This document shows positions 35,303 to 44,310 of a stretch of 46,459 bases of DNA, piece by piece. The notes beneath the pieces were generated by a model. It was given only the letters and a program-made list of their open reading frames with translations, was not told the DNA's origin and ran no database searches. Made by a program: the position numbers and the translations under genes. Every line of letters starts with the position of its first letter. The stretch's first letter is position 1. This DNA comes from Burkholderiales bacterium (GTDB lineage Bacteria > Pseudomonadota > Gammaproteobacteria > Burkholderiales > Burkholderiaceae_C): the NCBI GenBank assembly GCA_021732385.1, contig JAKFVA010000002.1, positions 1 through 46,459 on the forward strand, written 5' to 3'.

Positions 35303-37534
35303 TTATTGGGGGCCAGCGGGCGTAATCAGCGGTGTGGGCGGCGCAGGCGCGCGCGCGGGCAACGGCACTTGCGGCGGCAACACCGGGGCGGCGTTGATGG
35401 GCAGCACATCGCTGTGCGTGGGCTGGTTGCTGCGCTGCTCACCGCGAATTTGCTCGTAGCGGTCGCTGGCCAGGGCGTCGCTGGCCAGCGCGTCACGGAT
35501 CACCACCGGGCGCAGGAACACCATCAAATTGGTCTTGCTGCGGCTCCTGTTTTCGGTCTTGAACAAGTTGCCCAGATACGGCACGTCGCCCAGCACAGGC
35601 ACTTTTTCCAGGGTGTCGGAAAACTGGTCTTGCAGCAGGCCACCCAGCACCACAATCGCGCCGTCTTCCACCAGCACGTTGGACTCAATCGAGCGCTTGT
35701 TGGTAATCAAGCCGGTGGGGGAGTTGATGGAATTGGCCTGCACGCTGGAGCTCTCTAAAAACACCTGCATCTTCACCGTGCCGTTCTCGCTGATTTGCGG
35801 TTTGACGCGCACCGTCAGGCCCACATCGCGGCGCTCCACGGTTTGAAACGGGTTGACCGAGCCATTGTTGCCGCCACCGGTATTGGTAAACGAGCCGGTG
35901 ATGAAGGGCACGTTCTGGCCAATCACAATGCGCGCTTCCTCGTTGTCGAGGGTGAGCAAATTGGGCGTGGACAAAATGTTGCCGGTGCCATTGGTTTCCA
36001 TGAAGCGTGCCAGCGCGCTCAGCACATAAGTGCCATTGACGTCGCGTGCAATGCCTATGTTCAGCCCGCTGGTGGGCGTGATGGCACCAGTGGCAGCAGC
36101 CTGCGAGGCCAGGCTGAAAATATTGGCGCCAGCGCTGCCAAAGTTGGTGCCAGCCGCGCCAATGACGGCGTTGCCAGCGCGGCCAATCAGGCCTTGCAAC
36201 TGGATGCCAAATTCAGCGGCCTTGTCGGCGTTGATCTCGGCAATCAGCGTTTCCACAAACACCTGGGCGCGGCGCGAATCAAGCTTGTCAATGACGGCGC
36301 GCAATTGACGGTATTGCGGTTCAGGCGCGGTGATGATGAGTGAGTTGGTCGCCGGGTCGGCCTGGATTTGCCCGCCAGTGGAGGGCTGCGAACTGGATGC
36401 ACCGCCTAGGCTGCTGGTGGTAGCCGCGCTTTGTGCGCTGGCGCTGATGGCGCCGCCAATTGCCGCGCCCAGCGCCGCCGCGCTGGTGCCGGGGCTGCTA
36501 ACGCTTGTGAGTCCGCCACTGCCACCGCCCGCACCAGCGCTGGCGGCCATTGCCGCGCGCAGGGTCACGGCAATCTTGGTGGCATCGGCATTTTTCAGAT
36601 ACACCACATAAATATTGCCGGCATTGCCGTTGGGGCTGGTCTGCGGCGCCTGGTCAAGCCGCGCCACCAGCGAGCGCACCAACGAGGCACGGGCCGGATT
36701 GGGCGCGCGCAAAATCAGTGCGTTGCTGCGTGGCTCGGCAATCAGCGAGGTGCGCGCGCTGTCGGGCTGACCGGCCACGGGCGCGCCACTGGCATTGGCA
36801 CCATCGGCCAGCCGCAGTACCAACGGCGCGAGGTCGGTGGCGATGGCGTTTCTGAGCGGAATGATTTCCACCTCGGTGGCATTGGCCACGTCGGTGGCGG
36901 CAATGATGCGGCCAATGCGCTGCAGGTTGTCGGCGTAGTCGGTAATTACCAGCGAGTTGTTGCCCGGGTTGACGTTAATGGTGTTGTTGGGGCTGATCAA
37001 TGGCCGCAAAATCGGCACCAGATTGGTGGCGTTCTCGTGCGTCAACCGAAAGATTTGCGTGACGATTTGGCCGCCGCTGGCCGCTGGCGCACTCCCGCCT
37101 GCCGGGGTAGACAACACGGTGTTGCTTTGCAACTTGGCCTCAGCCTCGGGCACCACTTTGTAGAGCCCGGCTGACTCGACCACGGTAAAGCCCTGCAAGC
37201 GCATGGCGGCCAGAAACTGGTTGAAGGCAGCGCTGGTCGAGACCGGCTTGTCGGTCACCAGCGTCAGCGTGCCCTTGACGCGCGGATCGACAATCACGTT
37301 GCGCCCGGTGATGGTAGCCATGGTGCGGGCCACCGCCTCTATGTCGGCATTGGAGAAGTTCAGCGTCACCATCTCGCCTGCGCGCACCGACGCATTGCCG
37401 GTGCCCACCGCCACTTGCGCCTGCAAAGTGCCGCCGAGCGGGCCGTACAGCAGGCAAACCGCCAGTGAGACCGCAGCCAGATGAAACTGCGCTGTGCGCC
37501 GTGCCTTGGTGGGTTTGAAAGGAGGCATAGTCAT
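35303..37534 (-). CDS. gspD: Type II secretion secretin GspD
   Basis: 743 residues from the ATG at 37534 (another ATG two codons on). A signal peptide is visible (AAVSLAVCLLYGPLGGTLQAQ). The N0-N3 domains follow, e.g. LNFSNADIEAVARTMATITG, then a Gly/Ser/Ala-rich loop in N3 (about 370-440). The secretin domain has VFVETLIAEINADKAAEFG and the C-terminal VPVLGDVPYLGNLFK motif. It forms the outer-membrane channel. The C terminus is Pro/Ala-rich, without a clear pilotin-binding S-domain. Confidence 0.95.
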   Translation of the reverse strand: MTMPPFKPTKARRTAQFHLAAVSLAVCLLYGPLGGTLQAQVAVGTGNASVRAGEMVTLNFSNADIEAVARTMATITGRNVIVDPRVKGTLTLVTDKPVSTSAAFNQFLAAMRLQGFTVVESAGLYKVVPEAEAKLQSNTVLSTPAGGSAPAASGGQIVTQIFRLTHENATNLVPILRPLISPNNTINVNPGNNSLVITDYADNLQRIGRIIAATDVANATEVEIIPLRNAIATDLAPLVLRLADGANASGAPVAGQPDSARTSLIAEPRSNALILRAPNPARASLVRSLVARLDQAPQTSPNGNAGNIYVVYLKNADATKIAVTLRAAMAASAGAGGGSGGLTSVSSPGTSAAALGAAIGGAISASAQSAATTSSLGGASSSQPSTGGQIQADPATNSLIITAPEPQYRQLRAVIDKLDSRRAQVFVETLIAEINADKAAEFGIQLQGLIGRAGNAVIGAAGTNFGSAGANIFSLASQAAATGAITPTSGLNIGIARDVNGTYVLSALARFMETNGTGNILSTPNLLTLDNEEARIVIGQNVPFITGSFTNTGGGNNGSVNPFQTVERRDVGLTVRVKPQISENGTVKMQVFLESSSVQANSINSPTGLITNKRSIESNVLVEDGAIVVLGGLLQDQFSDTLEKVPVLGDVPYLGNLFKTENRSRSKTNLMVFLRPVVIRDALASDALASDRYEQIRGEQRSNQPTHSDVLPINAAPVLPPQVPLPARAPAPPTPLITPAGPQ

Positions 37535-37538
37535 GCGA

Positions 37539-38342
37539 TTAACCCAGGGTAATGATGGATTGCGCACCGTTGCGCCGGCCAATGATGTTGAGCAGGTTGG
37601 ACAGCGCCGCTTCGCGTTCGGGCGCGGCACTGGCGGTGCCGGTAAAGCGCAGTCGCGAGCCAACCCAGCTGCCTTGGCCACTGAGCTGCAAACTGCCTTC
37701 TAGCGTGTCGAGTTGAAGCGTGGATGGTGTGCCTCCGGCGAGCGAAATACGGTAGCTGCCCATGGGCCGCAGGGTCGACAGGCGCGAAGCGATCTGGTTG
37801 GCCTGCAATTGGGCATTGCCCGCAATGGCCAATCGGCCCTCATTCCATTCTACTGAAAGGCCTTGGCTGGATAGCGCCAGTGCCCCTTCGGCCTGCACCG
37901 TGTTCCAGGGCGTGCCCAGGCCAGCCAGCAAGGCGGCTGGCCAGACCGAGGCCTGGTCGGCCAGCATGATTTGCGTGCCGCCCAGGTGCTGGCGCAGCTG
38001 CAGCTTGAGCGGCACCGGCGTGCAGCAGGTGGCGTTGAGCTGCACATGCAGACCCAGCCAGGTGGGGCGCAGTAGCGGGTGCATTTTCCAGTGCACGCGC
38101 TCGGGCAGGGCGCGTGCATCCTGACTGCCCTGGCCGCCAGTGAGCAGCAGTTGGGCCGAGCCGTTCCACAGCGTGCCGCGCGCATCTGCCAGCAGCACCC
38201 GCTGGCCGCTGGCCTGGCCAACGGCGCTGGCCAGCCAGGCAGCGGGCGCAAAAAACGCCAGGGCCAGCAGCAGCCCCAGGGCCGCACCCAGCCAGGCCCA
38301 GGCACTGGGCAGATGGTTGCTGGTGGTAGCCCAATGGCGCAT
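37539..38342 (-). CDS. gspN: Type II secretion protein GspN
   Basis: 267 residues from the ATG at 38342; a GTG at 38369 overlapping the gspM stop (TAGTG) is an alternative that would add nine residues. One N-terminal membrane helix (WLGAALGLLLALAFFAPAAWL) precedes a periplasmic domain with GTLWNGSAQLLL, typical of GspN. It is an optional inner-membrane component of the machine. It lies between gspM and gspD. Confidence 0.85.
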   Translation of the reverse strand: MRHWATTSNHLPSAWAWLGAALGLLLALAFFAPAAWLASAVGQASGQRVLLADARGTLWNGSAQLLLTGGQGSQDARALPERVHWKMHPLLRPTWLGLHVQLNATCCTPVPLKLQLRQHLGGTQIMLADQASVWPAALLAGLGTPWNTVQAEGALALSSQGLSVEWNEGRLAIAGNAQLQANQIASRLSTLRPMGSYRISLAGGTPSTLQLDTLEGSLQLSGQGSWVGSRLRFTGTASAAPEREAALSNLLNIIGRRNGAQSIITLG

Positions 38343-38368
38343 GGGGGGTGTGCGTGATGAAACAGCCA

Positions 38369-38872
38369 CTAGCGTGCAGGCAAGCTGAGCACCAGCGTGC
38401 CGTCCCAGCGGACGGTGCCAGCCGCATCGGCGGCACCGGCGCTGCGCATCAGCCGCGCATCCGTGGGTTGGGCGCGCGCATTGACGCGTGCCTGCGTGAG
38501 CCACTGCGTCAGGGCCCCGGCGCTGACCCCACGCACGCTGATGCTGACCTGGTCGCCCGCCACGTTGAGCTGCGCGCCGGTGCCCAGGTTTTGTTTGACG
38601 GAGGCCTCCAGCGCGCGCAAGGCGTCGTCATAGCCCAGCCTGGGTTGTGTTTGCAGCGCCTGTGCCTGGGCTTGTAAAACGCGCATTTGCAGCAGCTGGG
38701 CGTCGAGCCGAGCGCGTTCTGCCGGGGCCGTGCGCAGGGTTTGCAAGGCGGGTGCCAGCGCCAGCCACCACAGCGCGGCCAGCAGTACCAGCACGGCGGC
38801 TGCGCCAACGCCGGTTTTCTCGCGTGCGTCCAGGCCATCCCAGCGAGCCCATGCGGTTTGCAGCGCGCTCAT
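38369..38872 (-). CDS. gspM: Type II secretion protein GspM
   Basis: 167 residues: a short cytoplasmic part, one membrane helix (VGAAAVLVLLAALWWLALAPAL), a coiled stretch and a small periplasmic ferredoxin-like domain (VSISVRGVSAGALTQWL). GspM binds GspL in the inner-membrane platform. The ATG overlaps the gspL stop by 4 bp. Confidence 0.88.
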   Translation of the reverse strand: MSALQTAWARWDGLDAREKTGVGAAAVLVLLAALWWLALAPALQTLRTAPAERARLDAQLLQMRVLQAQAQALQTQPRLGYDDALRALEASVKQNLGTGAQLNVAGDQVSISVRGVSAGALTQWLTQARVNARAQPTDARLMRSAGAADAAGTVRWDGTLVLSLPAR

Positions 38873-40155
38873 GGCGCACTCCCAGGGACAGCGGGCTTGA
38901 TGACCAGGGCTTCGCCCTCGGTGCTGGCGGCATAGCCCTGGCGGACGAGCCGGGCGGTTTCGTCAGCGCCAAGCCGCACGCCCTTGACCCGGGCCGTGCC
39001 AGCCACATATTCAATGGCGTTTAGCGTTTGCCCGGGCGGCGCAGCCACGCTCAAGGCGCTCAGCATAGCTTCCAGGTCGCGCGCAGTGGCGCTGCCAGCG
39101 GCCTGCTGCAAACGTGCCACCTCGCGCGCCATTTGCAGCGGCGCGTCTAGCACCACCTTGACGTTAGGAAAGCTTTGCGTCAAGACCTCGCGCACAGCGC
39201 CGCGCTGGGCTTCCAGCGCGGCAGCCTCGCGCCAGGCAAAGGCATTGAGGCCCACCAGTTGCACCAACGCCAGCAGGGCCAGGCCATAGCGCGCCATGCG
39301 CCACTGCGGCGCGCGCCATAAGGCACGCCCCACATCAGCCAGGCTTTTGAAGGTACGGGTACGGCTTGAATTGACTAGCGCAAACTGGCCCAGATCCCAA
39401 AGCGACTGCGCCGCCAGCAAGCTGCGCGTGCTGCTTTGCTGGAGGCTGACTTTGTGCTGCAACAGGCTTTCCGCCTGTGCGGCCATGGCGGGCTCGGCCA
39501 GCAGCAGCACGCCAGCAGCATCGGGCGGCACTGGTGCGCCGGGTGGCTGGCCCAGCGCCAAAGCCAGCGCGGAAGCGGTCAAGGGCAGCAGGCTCACGCC
39601 GCTGGCATCGCAGGCTACCAGCAGGGGCTGGCCAGGCTCGCCCAACACATGCAGGGTTTGGCTGGTGGGCGTATCAAGCGCACTGGCATTTGCGCCGGGT
39701 AGCAAGGGGGCCAACTCGGGCACGATGCGTGTAACGGGCAATTGCGCGGCTTCCAGGCGCTGCAGGCCCGCTTGAAGCCAGCTTTTGTCGCATACGGCCA
39801 CCCATACCGGCACGTCGCTGATGGCACCGGGTTGCAAGGCAAAGTGCAGTTTGTCGACGTCGTCGAGCAGGCGCTCTTCCAGCAGGCCGTCAAGTACGGC
39901 GCGCAAACGCGGGCTACCGCTGCCCAAGCTGCCTTTGGGCAGCACCACCTGCTGCCAAGACAGCGCTTGCACGGGCACCACGGCCACCACTTCTGTGTAG
40001 CTGCGCACTGGCCGGGGCAGCAGCGCCAGCGGCGCATTGCCATGCTGAACGAGGTTGCTGCCACCTTCGCTGATGGCGTAAGCCACTTCGAGAGCAGCCG
40101 CGCCTGCGCCTTCGCTGGCAGGCGGCAGTGGCAGGGTGATGATGAGTGTGCTCAT
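38869..40155 (-). CDS. gspL: Type II secretion protein GspL
   Basis: 428 residues. The cytoplasmic actin-like domain (1-270) has AVVPVQALSWQQVVLPKG and the QFALVNSSRTRTF tail; a membrane helix lies near 295 (YGLALLALVQLVGLNAFAW). The periplasmic domain ends the protein. It recruits GspE to the membrane. It overlaps gspM by 4 bp. Confidence 0.9.
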   Translation of the reverse strand: MSTLIITLPLPPASEGAGAAALEVAYAISEGGSNLVQHGNAPLALLPRPVRSYTEVVAVVPVQALSWQQVVLPKGSLGSGSPRLRAVLDGLLEERLLDDVDKLHFALQPGAISDVPVWVAVCDKSWLQAGLQRLEAAQLPVTRIVPELAPLLPGANASALDTPTSQTLHVLGEPGQPLLVACDASGVSLLPLTASALALALGQPPGAPVPPDAAGVLLLAEPAMAAQAESLLQHKVSLQQSSTRSLLAAQSLWDLGQFALVNSSRTRTFKSLADVGRALWRAPQWRMARYGLALLALVQLVGLNAFAWREAAALEAQRGAVREVLTQSFPNVKVVLDAPLQMAREVARLQQAAGSATARDLEAMLSALSVAAPPGQTLNAIEYVAGTARVKGVRLGADETARLVRQGYAASTEGEALVIKPAVPGSAP

Positions 40156-40200
40156 GCGGAAAATTCTGTGCGCATTGTAGGAGTGCGGCGGCGCGTGCCT

Positions 40201-41241
40201 TTAGCGCGCCACGGCGTCAGTAGCGGCCAGTGCCGGTTGGCCCAGGCTGTCGCGCTGGCGCGACAGGGTTCTAACCTCGATGCCGATGCGCTGCACCACC
40301 GAGCGCTCTTCAAGCGCCAGCGCATCCAGCCGCAAGCGTCCGCGCACCTCAAAGTATTGGCTGGCCACACTGTGGCGGCCCTGCTTGGCTGCGTCGGCCG
40401 CGCTGCCCAATTGCACGGCGGCATCTTCCAGCGAGCGAAAGTGCGACTGCTCACGGGCGCGCACCAGTCGCTGGGCGTCGGCCAGCTCCAGGCCGGGCAG
40501 GCTGGCGTAAATGGCTTGTGCGCTGGCGGTGTTCAGATTCAAGGGCGTGCGCGTGGGCAGCACCGTGACATAGGGCGCAAGCAGCGCCACCGAAGTGGCC
40601 GACAAGCCCATCCAGCGCAGTTGCTCCAGGCTTTGCGGCAGCAAGCTGGCCTGCCCGCCCGACTGGTTGTCGGGGCTGGTGTCGGCGGCAAAGCGCAGGT
40701 TCTCGGCCAGGGTATTGAGCTCATTGGGCGGCAAGCCCAGCAGATTGAACAGCCGGGCAAAGCTTTGCAAATCGGGCGGCGAAATGGCCTTGCCGTCAAG
40801 CAGGCTCATTGCGTTCAGGCGCGCTTGCAAATCGGAGATCTGGCCCGATAAAAACGCCTGGGCCGTGGCGTCGCTGTCATCGGCGGCGGCGTTGTTGTCG
40901 CGGTCGGCGGCCAGAAAGCTCGACAGCCGTGCCTCTTGCAGTGGAATCGCCCAGGGCTCGGCCAAGTGGTCGGCCCCACCCGAGCGGGCGTCCTCGCGCA
41001 GGATCAGGCGTGACCAGTCGAGCGCGCCAGTCAGCACCCAGGCCGCCTGCACCCGGCTGCGCTCGGCCGTCTCAACCTCCACGGCACGCCACTGCTGCCA
41101 CAGGCTGGCCGCAGTCAGCGTAGCCACCAGCGTGACGGTGAGCATGGCCGCCAGCAATGCAGCCCCTTGCTGGCCCCAACGGCTGCTCGCTGCGTGCAGC
41201 ACCCTGCCGCCCCATCCGTTCACGAAGCGGGTGGATTTCAT
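40201..41241 (-). CDS. gspK: Type II secretion minor pseudopilin GspK
   Basis: 346 residues from the ATG at 41241. The prepilin-like N terminus is GQQGAALLAAMLTVTLVATL, here lacking the usual Glu5 as expected for GspK. The large alpha domain includes PLNLNTASAQAIYASLPGL (a helix-hairpin-helix-like piece). GspK caps the pseudopilus tip with GspI and GspJ. The ATG overlaps the gspJ stop (ATGA). Confidence 0.9.
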   Translation of the reverse strand: MKSTRFVNGWGGRVLHAASSRWGQQGAALLAAMLTVTLVATLTAASLWQQWRAVEVETAERSRVQAAWVLTGALDWSRLILREDARSGGADHLAEPWAIPLQEARLSSFLAADRDNNAAADDSDATAQAFLSGQISDLQARLNAMSLLDGKAISPPDLQSFARLFNLLGLPPNELNTLAENLRFAADTSPDNQSGGQASLLPQSLEQLRWMGLSATSVALLAPYVTVLPTRTPLNLNTASAQAIYASLPGLELADAQRLVRAREQSHFRSLEDAAVQLGSAADAAKQGRHSVASQYFEVRGRLRLDALALEERSVVQRIGIEVRTLSRQRDSLGQPALAATDAVAR

Positions 41242-42053
41242 GATTTGCCACCGCCCAAAGTAGGGCGCACCCAGTCGCGCGTGACGATGCCGCTGAGGGC
41301 CTGGCCAGGTGCCAGGGTCAGCACCAGACGCACGCCTTCCGGAATCGCCACCAGGCCGGGCGCTGCAATGGCGGCAGTGCGTGAGGCTGATGGCGGTGTA
41401 CTGCCCAAATTGACGCCTGGGTTGAACACGCCGGTGACGCTGCCACCTGGCAGGCTGCTGCCCGGGTTGGCGGGGCTGGCCGGCGCTGCAGGCGTGCTGG
41501 CGTCGCTGGACAGCGGGTTGACCCAGGCGTCGGCGCGGTAGTAGAAAACCTGCCACTGCACCAGCGGCGCAATGGCCACTTCTTGTTGCCGGTCTTCGTC
41601 ACTGGGGTTTTGTGCCCAGCGGGCAGCGCGCTGCCAGGCACCCAGCAAATCGCCCCGGGTTTGCAGCGCGGGTGATTGCCAGCGCAGCCACTGGCTGCTG
41701 ACGCTGCCGTCGCTACCGGCGCTTGCGCGCTGGCTCCAGGCCACCACGCGCAAGCCACTGGGCAAGCCCGTGGCGTCGGCAGCCGCGCTGCGCCGTGTAA
41801 TGCGCAAGACCTGACCATTCCAGTCAAGGGCATTGAGCTGCTCGGTTTGCACCACTGCGTCGAGGTCGGCCGTCCATTGCGCCAGCCCAGCTTGCAGCGT
41901 CAGCACTTCATTCGCGCGTTGCAGTGTTTGGCTCTGTGCGCGGCTCATGCCATCAAGCCCGCGCCAGGAGAGCACGGCCACCAAAGCCAATACGCTGATG
42001 GCCACCAGCAGCTCGATTAATGTAAAGCCGCGAGCAGAGCGTGAGGGCCACAT
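41238..42053 (-). CDS. gspJ: Type II secretion minor pseudopilin GspJ
   Basis: 271 residues. The prepilin peptidase site is RG|FTLIELLVAISVLALV near residues 9-10. About 30 Pro/Ala/Ser-rich residues near 180-215 form a low-complexity loop. The ATG at 42053 lies 2 bp after gspI; a TTG at 42059 was rejected. Confidence 0.9.
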   Translation of the reverse strand: MWPSRSARGFTLIELLVAISVLALVAVLSWRGLDGMSRAQSQTLQRANEVLTLQAGLAQWTADLDAVVQTEQLNALDWNGQVLRITRRSAAADATGLPSGLRVVAWSQRASAGSDGSVSSQWLRWQSPALQTRGDLLGAWQRAARWAQNPSDEDRQQEVAIAPLVQWQVFYYRADAWVNPLSSDASTPAAPASPANPGSSLPGGSVTGVFNPGVNLGSTPPSASRTAAIAAPGLVAIPEGVRLVLTLAPGQALSGIVTRDWVRPTLGGGKS

Positions 42054-42055
42054 GG

Positions 42056-42442
42056 TCAAAATCTACCCACCACGGTGGAGATGCGCAGCAGCGGCGATTC
42101 GTTGTCAAACACTTGCGCATCAACGCGGCGAAAGCTCGGGTTGGGCGTGGGCGCCACGGTCAGCACCACGCGCAAATTGCGCTCGGCCTGCGTGCAGGGC
42201 ACGTTGCTGTCGCCAATGCCGGGCATCTGTTTGGACAGGCGCACCTTGACCAGCTCGTTCTCGGCGCAAATTTGCGCCAGCAACTGATCGCTTTGGCGCT
42301 GGGCGTTGTTGGTGAGCGCCGCGGTGGCCTGCAAGCCCGCTACCAGGGCAATTGCCACAATGCCCAGCGCCACCAGCACCTCAATCAGCGTAAATCCGCG
42401 CGGCCTGGCACGAAGCGATTTGAGCGGCTTTGGTGGTTTCAT
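42056..42442 (-). CDS. gspI: Type II secretion minor pseudopilin GspI
   Basis: 128 residues. The leader ends at PRG|FTLIEVLVALGIVAIAL. A short globular domain follows with Cys residues at about 60 and 85. The ATG overlaps the gspH stop (TGATG). Confidence 0.92.
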   Translation of the reverse strand: MKPPKPLKSLRARPRGFTLIEVLVALGIVAIALVAGLQATAALTNNAQRQSDQLLAQICAENELVKVRLSKQMPGIGDSNVPCTQAERNLRVVLTVAPTPNPSFRRVDAQVFDNESPLLRISTVVGRF

Positions 42443-42882
42443 CAAGGTGCGGCGCTGTTGGGCGCGGCCAGCACAAAGGGCCGCAGGCCGTCGGTTGACA
42501 GCACCAGGGTTTTATCGGGCTGCTCGCTGGAAGTCAGCACGATGGCTTGCGGCCCGATCAAAGGCTCGGGGCCCAGCACCACAATTTGCCCGGCGCTATT
42601 GGTGCGGGCGCGGGTGGTGGGATGCAGCCACTGGGTGGGCAGGGCTTGCGCGGGCAGGCCGTCAAAGCGAAAGCCGTCGGGCGTGGCGCGCCAGCGCACC
42701 GGCACGCCGCTGGCACGCGACTGCGCCCGGCCCGCTTCCAGCAGCGCCGCCAGCCGCTGGCCGTCGCGCTCCAGCGCCGTCGCGTCAGCGTCGCGCAGCG
42801 CAAAACCCACGCCCGCCGAGGCAAACGCAATGATGGCAATCACCACTAACAGCTCCAGCAGCGTGAAACCAAGCAAGTGCAC
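42442..42882 (-). CDS. gspH: Type II secretion minor pseudopilin GspH
   Basis: 146 residues from the GTG at 42882, giving the short leader MHLLG|FTLLELLVVIAIIAF usual for pseudopilins; AGGA lies 8 bp before it. An ATG at 42942 would add 20 residues, but 14 of these are encoded by a 41-bp interspersed repeat that also occurs non-coding at 42996, so I consider that start less likely. GspH is a pseudopilus tip-region subunit. Confidence 0.85.
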   Translation of the reverse strand: MHLLGFTLLELLVVIAIIAFASAGVGFALRDADATALERDGQRLAALLEAGRAQSRASGVPVRWRATPDGFRFDGLPAQALPTQWLHPTTRARTNSAGQIVVLGPEPLIGPQAIVLTSSEQPDKTLVLSTDGLRPFVLAAPNSAAP

Positions 42883-42900
42883 GCCAGCAGTCCTGGCGCG

Positions 42901-43036
42901 GGGCAAGGAGTTACACGCAGTGAACGACTGTGGGGGCAACATAGCTAGGGCCGCCGCGCCGGGCCGCTCCCAAGCAAGGCCGCGGCCCCCTTGGGGGGCA
43001 AGGAGTTACACGCAGTGAACGACTGTGGGGGCAACA
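42901..43036. repeat. 41-bp direct repeat flanking a GC-rich hairpin region
   Basis: The stretch starting GGGCAAGGAGTTACACGCAG occurs at 42901-42941 and again at 42996-43036, identical over 41 bases, 95 bp apart. Between are GGCCGCGGCC and CCCCCTTGGGGGG palindromes. The sequence style matches an interspersed repeat I know from Comamonadaceae intergenic regions; that is recollection, not a search. It fills the gspG-gspH gap. Confidence 0.8.
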
Positions 43037-43507
43037 CTACTGCCAGGATCCCACATCGGCATCCTTGCCCTCGCCGCCGGCTTGGCCGTCGGCGCCAAAA
43101 GACAGCACATCGATCTCGCTTTTTACGCCGGGGTTGAGGTACTGGTAGGGGCGGCCCCAGGGGTCGTTGGGGAGCTTGTCGAGATAAGGCTTCCAGTTGG
43201 GCGGCAGCGGGCTGGTGGTGGGCTTGGCAATCAGCGCCTGCAAGCCCTGCTCGGCGCTGGGGTAGCGCTGGTTGTCCAGGCGGTAGAGCTTGAGCGCCTG
43301 CGCCAGGTTGTTGACGTCGGTCTTGGCGGCGGTGGCGCGCGCGTCGTCGGCGCGGTCAAGCACATTGGGCACGATCAGCGCGGCCAACACACCAATGATG
43401 ACCAGCACCACCATCAGCTCAATCAGGGTGAAGCCGCGCGAATGACGCAAACAACGCAAGCGACGCGGCTGGCGCAGGTGGGTGGAGAGTAGGGTTTTCA
43501 GGGTCAT
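43037..43507 (-). CDS. gspG: Type II secretion major pseudopilin GspG
   Basis: 156 residues. The leader is unusually long (about 25, Arg-rich) and ends at SRG|FTLIELMVVLVIIGVLAAL. The C-terminal part has the family motif YPSAEQGLQALI and DPWGRPYQYLNPG, with the DVLSFGADGQAGGEG calcium-site loop. It builds the pseudopilus shaft. Its promoter must lie in the gap to the divergent gspC. Confidence 0.95.
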   Translation of the reverse strand: MTLKTLLSTHLRQPRRLRCLRHSRGFTLIELMVVLVIIGVLAALIVPNVLDRADDARATAAKTDVNNLAQALKLYRLDNQRYPSAEQGLQALIAKPTTSPLPPNWKPYLDKLPNDPWGRPYQYLNPGVKSEIDVLSFGADGQAGGEGKDADVGSWQ

Positions 43508-43621
43508 AGCGCAGACTTGGCGTGGTGGGGCGTTGGGTTGGGGATCAGCACAATCGTGCTGGGCGCTTGTGCTGGGTACGCAGCAAGTAAGCGACCGGGT
43601 TTGCTGCATCATAATCGTGCC

Positions 43622-44071
43622 ATGTTAATGAATTTGCAGGGCAAATGGGCGGTGCGCTTGGCCACCTTGTTGGTGTGGGCAATGGCCGCAGCCAGCCTGG
43701 CTTATTGGGCGCTGAAATGGGTGGCTACGCCACCTGCGCCCAGCAGCGCGGTTTCGCTGCCTAGCGCCGTGGCGCTAGCCGACCCACAAAAACTGGCGCA
43801 ATTGTTGGGCGCAGTGGCCGCCGCTCCGGCAGCAGCAGCGCCCAGCGTCACGCTGGCCAGCCGCTTTGCATTGGTCGGCGTGCTGGCCGGACGCGCAGGT
43901 GGCGGCGCGGCGCTGATTGCGGTGGATGGCAAGCCGCCCAAGCCCTACCGCGTGGGCGCGCTGGTAGAAGAGGGGCTTTTGGTGCAGTCGCTCAAAGCGC
44001 GCCAGGCGGTGCTGGCGGCGGGGCGCGATGCGCCCGCGCTGTTGACGCTGGAGCTGCCGCCACTCAAATAG
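43622..44071 (+). CDS. gspC: Type II secretion protein GspC, short form
   Basis: 149 residues from the ATG at 43622 (another at 43628). One membrane helix (ATLLVWAMAAASLAYWAL) is followed by the homology region with ASRFALVGVLAGRAGGGAALIAVDGKPPKPYRVG, spread over 80-114. It ends at about LTLELPPLK with no PDZ domain, so it is a short GspC type. GspC links the inner-membrane platform to the secretin. It is divergent from gspG. Confidence 0.85.
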   Translation: MLMNLQGKWAVRLATLLVWAMAAASLAYWALKWVATPPAPSSAVSLPSAVALADPQKLAQLLGAVAAAPAAAAPSVTLASRFALVGVLAGRAGGGAALIAVDGKPPKPYRVGALVEEGLLVQSLKARQAVLAAGRDAPALLTLELPPLK

Positions 44072-44310
44072 CTTGCTACCAAATTGGTAGTAAAAAAGGT
44101 GAGCGCTACCCGCACGTATTTACTGGGATAAAGCTATTTTTAGGGGTTGAAAATAGCCAAAAATACTAAAAACTGCCTGTCTGAGCGCGCACTGCCAAGC
44201 TTTGCGTGCTTGGGGCAAGAAAAATCACATTTTTTGCCGTTAAATTCAGTGCCAAACAGGGGTTAAACGCAATGCAGACGTGCGGGTAGCGCTATCAATT
44301 TTTGCTATTA
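44072..44310. repeat. Dispersed palindromic repeat, copy C
   Basis: AGCGCTACCCGCACGT (44102-44117) and ACGTGCGGGTAGCGCT (44278-44293) are perfect 16-bp inverted repeats. Outer arms TTGCTACCAAATTGGTAGTA and TTTTTGCTATTA flank them. It fills the whole gap between the convergent genes gspC and cobC and even includes the cobC stop codon (44308-44310). No ORF inside. Confidence 0.85.
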
